64,000 bases of DNA, taken from contig CAWESA010000007.1 of NCBI GenBank assembly GCA_963811605.1, positions 62,001 to 126,000 of the forward strand, read 5' to 3'. The notes below the pieces were generated by a model. The model had not been told where the DNA came from. It saw nothing but the letters and a program-made list of their open reading frames with translations, and searched no databases. Origin of the DNA: CAVQLX01 sp963811605. GTDB taxonomy: Bacteria; Desulfobacterota; Binatia; DP-6. Within the stretch, counting starts at the first letter, position 1, and each line of letters starts with the position of its first letter. The translations under genes were made by a program, and so were the position numbers. Below are positions 8,080-15,881 of the stretch, piece after piece.

Positions 8080-9245
8080 GCCGCGATCGGCGCCGCCTGC
8101 GGGGCCGTGTCGCGATCGCCGGCGCGGCGGAGGCCGACGAGCACGGCAAGCTGCCGCACAAGTCGGCGTTCATGCTGCACGCCGAGGCGGCACGCAACGC
8201 GCTCGCCGACGCGGGGCTCGCGCTGTCCGACGTCGACGCGGTCTTCAGCGCCGGGCTCTGGATGGGGTCCGAGACCGCGGAGTACCTCGGCGTCCGCCCG
8301 CGCTACATCGACGGCACGCAGATCGGCGGCTGCTCCTTCATCGCGCACGTGCAGCACGCGATGGCGGCGGTCGACGCGGGGATCGTCGACGTGGCGCTCA
8401 TCACGCACGGGGAGAGCGGCGCCTCGCGCATCGGGATGCCGGGCACCCGCTTCGGTCCCGACGCGTTTCGCATGCAGTTCGAGAATCCCTACGGCCTGGC
8501 CGGGCCGCCGACCGGCTACGCGCTGGCCGCGGCGCGCCACATGTACGAGTTCGGCACCACCAGCGAGCAGCTCGCCGACCTGGCCGTCTCGACGCGCCAG
8601 TGGGCGCAGCTGAATCCGCGCGCCATCATGCGCGATCCGCTCACCGTCGACGAGGTGCTCGGCTCGCGCATGATCTCGTGGCCGCTGCACCTGCTCGACT
8701 GCTGTCTCGTCACCGATGCCGGCGGCGCGGTCGTCGTCACGTCGGCCGAGCACGCGCGCGACCTGCCGAAGCCGCCCGTCTACGTGCTCGGGACGGGCGA
8801 GGCGTCGACCCACGTGATGGTGAGCCAGATGCCGGACTTCGCATCCTGGGACGCTGCCCGCATGGCGGGCGAGCGCGCCTTCGAGATGGCGGGCGTCGCG
8901 CACGCCGACATCGACGTCGCGATGTTCTACGACGCCTTCACCATCGTTCCGGTGATGGGGCTCGAGGCGACCGGCTTCTGCAAGCCCGGCGAGGGGGGCC
9001 CGTTCGTGTCGGGCGGTCGCACGGCGCCGGGCGGTCCGTTCCCGATGAACACCAACGGCGGGGGCCTGTCCTACACCCATAGCGGCATGTACGGCATGTT
9101 CACGCTGGTGGAAGCGGTGCGCCAGCTGCGCGGCGAGTGTGGCGCGCGCCAGGTCGCGGGCGCGAAGACGGCCATCTGCCACGGGCTCGGCGGCATGTTC
9201 AGCTCCGCCGCCACGCTGATCTGCGGCACCGAGGTGCCGACCTGA
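8076..9245 (+). CDS. Thiolase-like (SCP-x/lipid-transfer type) protein
   Basis: A 389-aa thiolase-superfamily protein. It starts with GTG at 8076, overlapping the DUF35 stop by 4 nt. The N-terminal half has the GGCSF segment with Cys86 at the usual nucleophile position; the C-terminal half has HSGMYGMF and ICHGLGGMF with candidate catalytic residues. It belongs to the non-canonical thiolase group that works with DUF35 partners in steroid or fatty-acid side-chain metabolism, for retro-aldol or thiolytic cleavage. The frame is also open upstream through the shifted sirtuin, but that extension is an artefact. The glutaredoxin-like gene follows 2 bp later. Confidence 0.87.
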   Translation: MSRDRRRLRGRVAIAGAAEADEHGKLPHKSAFMLHAEAARNALADAGLALSDVDAVFSAGLWMGSETAEYLGVRPRYIDGTQIGGCSFIAHVQHAMAAVDAGIVDVALITHGESGASRIGMPGTRFGPDAFRMQFENPYGLAGPPTGYALAAARHMYEFGTTSEQLADLAVSTRQWAQLNPRAIMRDPLTVDEVLGSRMISWPLHLLDCCLVTDAGGAVVVTSAEHARDLPKPPVYVLGTGEASTHVMVSQMPDFASWDAARMAGERAFEMAGVAHADIDVAMFYDAFTIVPVMGLEATGFCKPGEGGPFVSGGRTAPGGPFPMNTNGGGLSYTHSGMYGMFTLVEAVRQLRGECGARQVAGAKTAICHGLGGMFSSAATLICGTEVPT

Positions 9246-9247
9246 TC

Positions 9248-9472
9248 ATGGCGGCGCCGGTCCTCCTCTACACCGTGGCCGGCTGCCCGCACTGCGACGC
9301 CCTGCGCGCCGCCCTGGTCGCGCGCGGCGTCCCGGTCGACGAGATCGACGTGCGCGTGCGCCGGGAGGTCGTCCCGGAGCTGCTCAAGCTCACGCGCGGC
9401 CGTCGCGTCGTTCCGGTGGTGGTGGAGGGCGGGAATATCCTCGTGGCGCCGGATGGCGGCTCGGCGTTCTGA
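9248..9472 (+). CDS. Glutaredoxin-like small thioredoxin-fold protein
   Basis: A 74-aa protein with the redox motif CPHC (C13, C16) right after the first strand, a cis-Pro segment VVPVVVEGG and a GG-containing last helix. These are features of mini-glutaredoxins and NrdH/UXX-star-type proteins. It would reduce disulfides or exchange with glutathione-like thiols in the cytoplasm. The ATG at 9248 lies 2 bp after the thiolase-like stop, so it is the last gene of the DUF35 operon. It converges with the barrel-like gene at 9503. Confidence 0.8.
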   Translation: MAAPVLLYTVAGCPHCDALRAALVARGVPVDEIDVRVRREVVPELLKLTRGRRVVPVVVEGGNILVAPDGGSAF

Positions 9473-9502
9473 CGCGCCGGTCGCCGCCATGCGCTCTCCG
9501 CG

Positions 9503-10348
9503 TCACCACAACCGTGCCTTCGGCGAGATGCCGATCAGCACGCCCCAGCGATCGCCGCCGCGCAGGATTCCGCCGAGCACCGTGGCCGACACGTCGAGCG
9601 TGTCGGTGGGTGACCAGGTCACGCCCAGCGTGAAGTTCACCTGGTCGTGGTCGGCCGAGGCGTAGCGCACGCCGCTGATCTCGCCGGTGAGCGTCCAGCG
9701 TTCGTCGTCGTCGAGCGGGCGGGCGATGTCGAGCCCGCCCTCGAAGGCCGCGGGCCGCGGCGTGTCGGGGTCGGGGATCGGGTCGAGCAGGCCGCCCAGG
9801 TTGAGGACGAGCCGGGTCTTCCGGATGCGCCAGCCGAGCAGGAAGACGCCCTCGACCCCGACGCTCTGGTTGCCACGCGCGAGCGGCAGCTTCGGGCCCA
9901 GCTGGATGCCGGTGGTCCACGCGTTCGCGTCGTCGCCGAAGTCGAAGAGTCCCACCTTCAGCGACGTCCACAGGTTGTCCGGCGCGGTGCGGTCGAAGGT
10001 GAACTCGCCGGTAGGGGGTCCGCCGACGGCGAACTCACCGTCGATGTCGAGCTCGACGTTCGACCGCAGTCCGAGCGAGAACTCGAAGGCCGGCGCGGAG
10101 ACGCGATACGCGTCCTCGCCGCGCACCAGGCCGAACTCCATGTCGAGCTCCGCCATGCCCGGCTCCTCGAACTCCATGTCGGTGGGCTCGAAGACGCGGC
10201 GCACGGGAACCGCGCGTGCCGTCGCCGCCGCCAGCAGCGCGGACACGACGCACGCGATGCCGAGCAGCGGGCTGCGGCGCGGGCGATTGACACCCCGGAA
10301 TCGACCAGGCAGGGCGACAACAATGGCGACGCCTGCCCGCGGCTGCAA
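9503..10348 (-). CDS. Exported beta-barrel-type outer-membrane protein
   Basis: The mature part (from about AVPVRRVFEP) has regularly alternating strands such as FEFSLGLRSNVELDIDGEF and WTTGIQLGPKLPLARG, and ends with an aromatic residue (KARLW), as outer-membrane barrels do. A hydrophobic signal (LLGIACVVSALLAAATARA) precedes it. The start is uncertain: no ATG is suitably placed, and the TTG at 10348 gives a 281-aa precursor. A GTG at 10246 would leave too short a signal peptide. The protein resembles the MetA-pathway or transporter-like barrels, but I cannot name it. It converges with the glutaredoxin-like gene. Confidence 0.7.
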   Translation of the reverse strand: MQPRAGVAIVVALPGRFRGVNRPRRSPLLGIACVVSALLAAATARAVPVRRVFEPTDMEFEEPGMAELDMEFGLVRGEDAYRVSAPAFEFSLGLRSNVELDIDGEFAVGGPPTGEFTFDRTAPDNLWTSLKVGLFDFGDDANAWTTGIQLGPKLPLARGNQSVGVEGVFLLGWRIRKTRLVLNLGGLLDPIPDPDTPRPAAFEGGLDIARPLDDDERWTLTGEISGVRYASADHDQVNFTLGVTWSPTDTLDVSATVLGGILRGGDRWGVLIGISPKARLW

Positions 10349-10366
10349 GGGAGCCCACGCGAGCGC

Positions 10367-11086
10367 GTGACGACCTCCTGGTCGATCGCGGCACGCATCG
10401 TTCTGTCTGCGCTCGTATCCGGCTGCGGCCGGACGCCGGCCCCGACGTCCGCTGGTCCCTCCGCGCTCTGGTCGATCGTTTCCACGTGTGTCGACCGCGC
10501 TGCGGACGACTTCTGCGCCTGCCCGGCATTCGTGCTGTCGTGCTGCGGCGACCGTGGCACGCCGGACGCCGACGTCGTGTGGGCGAAGACGAAGCAGTTC
10601 GTCGCCATCCGCGATCTCAAGATGTGTGGATGCCCCTCCGGGTTCGTCGCCGGGCTGGCGATCCCGCGGGCGCGAGTGACCGGCATCGAGGATCCCCGGC
10701 GCCCCGAAGGCATCTGGCCCTTCGCGTGGGAGGCGGCGCGCAGGCGCATTCCGGACGATCGTCAGATCGGCCTCACCCTGAACCCGAGGAACCTGCGTAG
10801 CCAGAACCAGCTGCACGTCCACATGCTGCGCCTGCGTCCCGAAACCCGCGCGTGGCTCGACGCGAGCGACGGCGCCCCTCCTGGCGGCTCGACCATCCTC
10901 TCGCTGCCCAGCCTCGCCGCGGTCTTCGCCGCCGCGGAAGCCCACGTCGGCGCTGCCGGCATGGCCGACACCGGTATCCTGGTGGCGCGCGTGCGCGGTG
11001 GCTGGCGTGCGGTCCTGACCCGCGGCAGCTCGCCGCAGGCGTTCACGCTCAACGGCTGCGGGGCTAGCTCCGCTCGACCGTCATGA
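10367..11086 (+). CDS. cdh: CDP-diacylglycerol pyrophosphatase, lipoprotein form
   Basis: A 239-aa protein of the Cdh family in the HIT superfamily. It would hydrolyse CDP-diacylglycerol to CMP and phosphatidic acid outside the cytoplasm. LWSIVSTCV near the N-terminus, IWPFAWEAARRRIPD, and NQLHVHMLRLRPE with the catalytic His150-x-His152 follow the enteric Cdh order closely. A GTG start at 10367 gives a short signal ending in a lipobox-like LVSGC (Cys20), so it is probably a lipoprotein. Extra cysteines (FCACPAF, SCC, MCGC) sit in the N-terminal half. Its last 23 bases overlap the 3' end of the cyclase gene on the other strand. Confidence 0.82.
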   Translation: MTTSWSIAARIVLSALVSGCGRTPAPTSAGPSALWSIVSTCVDRAADDFCACPAFVLSCCGDRGTPDADVVWAKTKQFVAIRDLKMCGCPSGFVAGLAIPRARVTGIEDPRRPEGIWPFAWEAARRRIPDDRQIGLTLNPRNLRSQNQLHVHMLRLRPETRAWLDASDGAPPGGSTILSLPSLAAVFAAAEAHVGAAGMADTGILVARVRGGWRAVLTRGSSPQAFTLNGCGASSARPS

Positions 11087-12164
11087 GCGTGATGGGAAGG
11101 TCGAACCCCTTCAGCATGCGCTTGCCGGCCGGCTCGAAGCGGAGCGGTCCGCCGTCGGCATGCGCGGCCAGCTCCGGGGTGACGAGGAGCTCGTTCGGCA
11201 CCGCCTGCTCCGCGATGCGGGCCGCCAGGTTCACGATCGGGCCATAGTAGTCCCCGCCGCGGATCAGCATCTCGCCGTACGCCATGCCGCCGCGCGGCCG
11301 GACCGTCGTGTCGCGTCCCAGGCGCTCGACCAGGGTGAGCGCGATGTCACACGCGGCGGCAGCGTCGACGGCGACGAACATGACCTCGTCACCGATCGTC
11401 TTCACGATTCGGCCGTCGCGCTCGGTGGCCACGTCGTGCGCCGTGTCCTCGAACCGCTCGACCAGGGTGGCGAGATCGGCCGGCGGTACGAGCCGTGACA
11501 GCGGCGTGAACCCGACCAGGTCGAGAAAGCCGATCGCGAACCGGCCGCTGCCGGTGAGCTCCCGGCCCCGGGCCTGGCGCAGCCGCCGGATGGCGGTCTC
11601 GACGTGGCGGCGAAACAGCCCCCGCATGAGCAGCGGAATGTCGACCAGCGTGCCGATCGCCTCGAGGTTGGCCTGCGCCAGCGCCAGCCGGCTGCCCGCG
11701 GCCTGGCGATTCGGGGCTTCGATGTTCACCAGGAAGACCGCCACGGCGGCCTCGGCGATGCGCGCGAGGGAGGCGCCGAGGACGCGGGCGAACCGCAGCG
11801 CCGCCTCCTCCCCGAAGAGGCGGACGCCGAACGAGAACAGGCGGAAGCCGAACTCCTCGTCCTCGGTGAACGTCGGCTCGTCGGGCGCCGGCGGCACCAC
11901 GCCGGCGGCGAGCAGGAGGCGTTGCAGCTCGTCGAGCCGCACGCCGAGTCGGCCTGCGCTCTCGCGCGAGGTGAAGCGCGGACCGGCCGGCTGGAGCGCG
12001 AGGTCGCCGGCCAGGCTGCTCAGCCGACCGTCCGCCTCGGCGCTCGCCATCTGCTCGAGCGTGATGCCGCGTTCCGCCAGCCACTCGAGCAGGGCGAGGC
12101 GGTCGGCCGCCCCCGGCGCGCCGGGGTCGTAGAGGCCGGCGGCCTGGAACTCGGCGGGCCCCAT
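11064..12164 (-). CDS. Class III adenylate/guanylate cyclase with an N-terminal regulatory-like region
   Basis: A 366-aa protein. The C-terminal cyclase homology domain begins near residue 205. Asp215 in FLDLVGFTPLS and Asp259 in VKTIGDEVMF are the two metal ligands. Lys255, and N312 and R316 in VNLAARI, sit at substrate- and transition-state-binding positions. The N-terminal 200 residues contain GLYDP, ERGITLEQM and a helical stretch that resembles the regulatory region of mycobacterial Rv1264-type cyclases; that comparison is from memory of the family. No membrane helix is evident. ATP or GTP specificity is not decided. It ends 23 bp inside the converging cdh gene. Confidence 0.85.
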   Translation of the reverse strand: MGPAEFQAAGLYDPGAPGAADRLALLEWLAERGITLEQMASAEADGRLSSLAGDLALQPAGPRFTSRESAGRLGVRLDELQRLLLAAGVVPPAPDEPTFTEDEEFGFRLFSFGVRLFGEEAALRFARVLGASLARIAEAAVAVFLVNIEAPNRQAAGSRLALAQANLEAIGTLVDIPLLMRGLFRRHVETAIRRLRQARGRELTGSGRFAIGFLDLVGFTPLSRLVPPADLATLVERFEDTAHDVATERDGRIVKTIGDEVMFVAVDAAAACDIALTLVERLGRDTTVRPRGGMAYGEMLIRGGDYYGPIVNLAARIAEQAVPNELLVTPELAAHADGGPLRFEPAGKRMLKGFDLPITLMTVERS

Positions 12165-12251
12165 CGGCGCTGGCGATACGCGGGGCCCGCCGGGCCGTCA
12201 AGGCGCGTCGTGCATCGCCCGTTCCCGAGGGCTGTGCTACGAGCGCCGGAC

Positions 12252-13631
12252 ATGAGCGACCACACGGAAGACGTCGACGTGGTGGTGATCGGCCTCGGAC
12301 CGGGTGGGGAGGAGGTCGCCGAGCGCCTCGCCGAGGCGGGCCTGGCGGTCGTCGGGGTCGAGCACCACCTGGTGGGCGGGGAGTGTCCCTACTACGGCTG
12401 CATTCCCAGCAAGATGATGATCCGCGGCGCCGACCTGCTGGCCGAGGCGCGGCGGGTGAACGGCATGGCGGGCGCGACCACGGTCACGCCCGACTTCGCG
12501 CCCGTCGCGCACCGGATCCGCTCCGAGGCCACCGACGACTGGAACGATCGCGTCGCCGTCGAGCGCTTCGAGAAGCTGGGGGGCCGCTTCGTGCGCGGGC
12601 GCGGCGCGCTCGACGGCGCGCGTCGCGTGCGGGTCGGTGACCTGACCTTCACGGCGCGGCGAGGGGTCGTCCTCGCCACCGGCACGTCACCCGCGGTGCC
12701 TCCCGTCCCCGGTCTGGCCGAGGCGCCGTACTGGACCAACCGCGATGCCGTGAAGGCGGACGCGGCGCCGGCGTCGCTGGTGGTGCTCGGAGGCGGCGCG
12801 GTCGGCGTCGAGATGTCGCAGGCGTTCTCGCGCTTCGGATCGCGCGTCACGCTGATCGAGTCGGCCGATCGCCTGCTGGCGCACGAGGAGCCGGAAGCGA
12901 GCGCCGTCCTGGCCGACGTGCTCCGCGCCGAGGGGATCGACGTGCGCACCGGGCACGGGGCCGTGCGCGTGGAGCGCGCCGGAGACGACATCGTCGTGCA
13001 CACCGACGACGGCGGCAGCGCGCGTGGCGCGCGTCTGCTGGTGGCGACGGGACGGCGACCGAACCTCGACGGTGTGGGACTCGCGTCGGTCGGTCTCGAC
13101 GAGCGGGCGCATGCGGTCTCCGTCGATGAGCGCTGCCGGGCCGCCGACGGGCTGTGGGCCGTGGGCGACATCACCGGCAAGGGTCTGTTCACCCACGTCG
13201 CGGTGTACCAGGCGCGCATCGTGATCGCCGACATCCTCGGCCGCGATCCGGCGCCGGCGGACTATCGCGCGCTCGCGGGTGTCACGTTCACCGATCCCGA
13301 GATCGGCCACGCCGGCATGACGGAGGCCACGGCGAGGGACGCGGGCATCCGCGTGCGAACGGGAACGGCCGAGGTGCGCAAGACGTCGCGCGGCTGGATC
13401 CACGGCCCGGGCAACGCGGGCTTCATCAAGGTGGTCGAGGACCAGGATCGCGGCGTACTGGTCGGCGCGACGGCGGTCGGCCCGTGGGGCGGCGAGGTGC
13501 TCGCGGTGCTCACGCTGGCGGTGCACGCCGCCGTCCCGGTGCGGACGCTCCGCACCATGCACTACGCCTTCCCGACCTTTCACCGCGGAGTGCTCGAGGC
13601 GCTCGCCGCACTCGAGCAGTCGGCGGGCTAG
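12252..13631 (+). CDS. FAD-dependent pyridine nucleotide-disulfide oxidoreductase-like protein
   Basis: A 459-aa flavoprotein with the architecture of dihydrolipoamide and mercuric reductases. It has an N-terminal FAD Rossmann motif (VVIGLGPGGEEVA), a redox pair C45-x4-C50 in GGECPYYGC, a second NAD(P) motif (LVVLGGGAVGVEMSQ) and the FAD motif LWAVGDITG. The C-terminal dimerisation segment reads MHYAFPTFHRG where the family normally has HxxHPTxxE. Phe440 replaces the catalytic His and Arg445 the Glu, so a normal thiol-disulfide exchange partner role is doubtful. It overlaps the next small gene's 3' end by 4 nt. Confidence 0.86.
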   Translation: MSDHTEDVDVVVIGLGPGGEEVAERLAEAGLAVVGVEHHLVGGECPYYGCIPSKMMIRGADLLAEARRVNGMAGATTVTPDFAPVAHRIRSEATDDWNDRVAVERFEKLGGRFVRGRGALDGARRVRVGDLTFTARRGVVLATGTSPAVPPVPGLAEAPYWTNRDAVKADAAPASLVVLGGGAVGVEMSQAFSRFGSRVTLIESADRLLAHEEPEASAVLADVLRAEGIDVRTGHGAVRVERAGDDIVVHTDDGGSARGARLLVATGRRPNLDGVGLASVGLDERAHAVSVDERCRAADGLWAVGDITGKGLFTHVAVYQARIVIADILGRDPAPADYRALAGVTFTDPEIGHAGMTEATARDAGIRVRTGTAEVRKTSRGWIHGPGNAGFIKVVEDQDRGVLVGATAVGPWGGEVLAVLTLAVHAAVPVRTLRTMHYAFPTFHRGVLEALAALEQSAG

Positions 13632-13852
13632 CGGCCGCGGAAGCGGGCCAGGACCGGATCGTCGGGCTCGCCAGGCAGCGGCTTGCCCCACGGGTCGGTG
13701 CGCGGGATGCGGATCTTCCGCAGGGTCTCGAGCGTGTCCAGGTTCACCCACGGCTGGCCCAGCGCGCAGGGCACCGGGACGCCGTTCTCGGGCTCGAGGT
13801 CGTACGCCGGGTACGTGCCCCTCTGGAAGTGAAGCATCATCCGCTTCGGCAC
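13628..13852 (-). CDS. Small hypothetical protein
   Basis: A 74-aa reading frame with an ATG start, no signal peptide and no membrane segment. It contains a distinctive aromatic/acidic N-terminal part (FQRGTYPAYDLEPENG) and a Pro/Arg-rich C-terminus. Its compact fit is evidence that it is real: it ends 4 nt inside the converging flavoprotein gene and its 5' side faces the luciferase-like gene. I do not recognise the family and assign no function. Confidence 0.5.
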   Translation of the reverse strand: MPKRMMLHFQRGTYPAYDLEPENGVPVPCALGQPWVNLDTLETLRKIRIPRTDPWGKPLPGEPDDPVLARFRGR

Positions 13853-13930
13853 GGGGCCGGTCTACCGCCGGACGAGGCCCCCTGCAACCGCAGCTTCCCC
13901 CGGAGGCCCGTGGTGGTCTAGGGAGGACGG

Positions 13931-14887
13931 ATGGATCGCATCGCGCTCGCCGTCTCGCCGCTGCGGGACGCATCGCCCCGGGACATCCTCGCCTGGTCGC
14001 GCCGCGCGGAGGAGCTCGGCTTCGCCGGCGTGTTCATCCCGGAGTCGTTCAACGACTCGCTGGCATACGCGCAGGCCGTCGCCGGGGTGACGACGCGGCT
14101 CACCGTCGGCACCGCCATCACCAACATCTATCTGCGCCACCCGACCCTGCTCGCGCAGCAAGCCGCGGCGGTGCAGGAGTTCTCCGGCGGGCGTCTCGCG
14201 CTCGGCGTCGGGGTGGGGCACCGGGCCGTCAACGCGGCGCTCGGCATCGACATGGGCGACCCTCTCACCAAGACACGGGACGTCATCGCCACCCTGCGCG
14301 GCGCGTGGGCGAAGGGGCCGCACCAGCCGCGTCCACGGACGCCGCCTCGCGTCCTCGCCGCGGCGCTGGCGCGGCCCATGGTGGAGCTTGCCGGCGAGCT
14401 CGCCGACGGCGTGATCTTCAACCTGTTCCCGCTCGAGCGGTACCGCCGCGCGATGACCATGCTGCACCGGGGCGCGACGCGCGCCGGCCGCGATCCGCGG
14501 GCGCTCGAGGTCTGTCACTTCACGACCGCCTATCTCGGTGACGACCGTGCCGCGTGCCTGCACGAGGCCAAGCGCATGCTGGCGCGGTACGCGTCGCTGC
14601 CATTCTACGGCAACATGCTGGCGCAGTGCGGGTTCGCGAACGAGGTCGCGACGGCGCGCGAGCACATGAAGCAGCGCGACGTCGCGAAGGCCGAGGCCGC
14701 CGTGAGCGACGGGATGGCCGACGCCGTCACCCTGGTGGGCGATGCGGCGCACTGCCGGGAACGCTTGCGCGCCTACCAGCTCGCCGGCGCGACGATGTGC
14801 ATCGTGTTCCCGAATCCGGTCGGCGAGTCGCGCGCGGCGGCGGTCGAGCGCCTGCTGACGGCGCTGGCGCCGGGAGCGACGTCGTGA
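13931..14887 (+). CDS. Luciferase-like (LLM class) flavin/F420-dependent oxidoreductase
   Basis: A 318-aa TIM-barrel flavoenzyme-like protein. Strong family signs are ELGFAGVFIPESF near the N-terminus, LTVGTAITNIYLRHPTLLAQ, the substrate/cofactor strand GGRLALGVGVGH and the C-terminal LVGDAAHCRERL. Members use FMN or F420 in oxidation or monooxygenation of many organic substrates. The sequence does not decide between the cofactors. The ATG at 13931 is preceded by a good Shine-Dalgarno sequence (GGGAGG, 13920-13925). It converges with the SDR gene, which ends 16 bp after its stop. Confidence 0.87.
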   Translation: MDRIALAVSPLRDASPRDILAWSRRAEELGFAGVFIPESFNDSLAYAQAVAGVTTRLTVGTAITNIYLRHPTLLAQQAAAVQEFSGGRLALGVGVGHRAVNAALGIDMGDPLTKTRDVIATLRGAWAKGPHQPRPRTPPRVLAAALARPMVELAGELADGVIFNLFPLERYRRAMTMLHRGATRAGRDPRALEVCHFTTAYLGDDRAACLHEAKRMLARYASLPFYGNMLAQCGFANEVATAREHMKQRDVAKAEAAVSDGMADAVTLVGDAAHCRERLRAYQLAGATMCIVFPNPVGESRAAAVERLLTALAPGATS

Positions 14888-14903
14888 CGGCACGCCGTCG
14901 CGG

Positions 14904-15764
14904 CTAGGCCGGGCGTCCGGGAGGCGAGAACTGTGTGCGCAGGACGGCGTCGAACGCCCGGTCCGGAAGCCAGCGCCGGAGGCCCATCATGATGCGAGCG
15001 GCGGCGGTCACCGGGTAGCGTGTCGCAGGGCGCGGCGACTCGATGGCCCGCCGGATCACGTGCGCCACCGCCTCGGGTCCGGCCGCGAGTCGTCCCATCG
15101 GGCCGTCGTAGGCGTCCTTGATCTTCACGGCGATCTCCCGGTTGAAGGCCGCGTACACGGGATCGCCGCCGGCGTCGCCCGTGATGCTGCCGATCGCGGT
15201 GTCGCCGAACCGGGTCCTGATCGGGCCGGGCTGGACGACGATCACGTCGATCCCGAAGCCCTGCACCTCGAAGCGGAGCGCGTCGCTGAGCGCTTCCAGG
15301 GCGTGCTTGGTGGCGTGGTAGAAGGCGCCGCCGGGGAAGGTGAGCGTGCCGCCCATCGAGCTCAGGTTGACGACCTTGCCCCAGCCCTGACGCCGCATGC
15401 CGGGGAGACAGAGCTGGGTCAGGCGGATCAGGCCGAAGACGTTGGTTTCGAACTGCCGGTGCACCTCGGCCATGGGGGTGGATTCGAACGCGCCTTCCTG
15501 GCCGTAGCCGGCGTTGTTGATCAGCACGCCGACCGCGCCCTCCGCCCGCTCGACCGTCTCGACGGCGGCCCGCATGGAGTCCTCGTCGCACACGTCGAGC
15601 GCGAGGAGCCGGCAGCCGACGGTGGCGAGGTCCTGGATGCTCTCGGGTCGCCTCGCCGTGGCGTAGACGGTCCAGCCGTTGCAGGCGAGGAGATTGGCGG
15701 TGGCGCGGCCGATCCCGGTGGAGCACCCCGTGATCAGGACCGCCTTCGAGACGGCTGTCGTCAT
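14904..15764 (-). CDS. Short-chain dehydrogenase/reductase
   Basis: A 286-aa classical SDR. The dinucleotide motif TGCSTGIG is at residues 12-19, NNAG follows near 84-87, and the catalytic triad is Ser136, Tyr149 and Lys153 (YHATK). The long C-terminal tail, with an RYPVTAAARIMMGLRRWLP segment, is typical of the retinol-dehydrogenase-like branch that oxidises or reduces lipid-type alcohols. NAD versus NADP preference is not obvious. It stands alone on the minus strand, divergent from ileS across 117 bp. Confidence 0.88.
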   Translation of the reverse strand: MTTAVSKAVLITGCSTGIGRATANLLACNGWTVYATARRPESIQDLATVGCRLLALDVCDEDSMRAAVETVERAEGAVGVLINNAGYGQEGAFESTPMAEVHRQFETNVFGLIRLTQLCLPGMRRQGWGKVVNLSSMGGTLTFPGGAFYHATKHALEALSDALRFEVQGFGIDVIVVQPGPIRTRFGDTAIGSITGDAGGDPVYAAFNREIAVKIKDAYDGPMGRLAAGPEAVAHVIRRAIESPRPATRYPVTAAARIMMGLRRWLPDRAFDAVLRTQFSPPGRPA

Positions 15765-15881
15765 GGCGGACCACTAGACGGATCGTGCGCATCCGGTCAA
15801 TCCGTCTCCGCGCCCGCGCCCTGCCGCCGCCGGCGCTTTGCAAGGCCCGAGGGCGCTGGTACGGTCAGCGGCTCCCCCGCC

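Noticed and set aside
6024..9245. A single open frame of 1073 codons starting as a sirtuin
   Set aside because: It joins the sirtuin, a shifted segment across the exported-protein gene and DUF35 gene, and the thiolase-like gene. The sirtuin continues in another frame after a one-base shift, so the fusion is an artefact.
11604..13631. A 675-codon frame upstream of the flavoprotein start
   Set aside because: The part before 12252 is antisense to the cyclase gene and has no domain. The flavoprotein consensus begins at ATG 12252.
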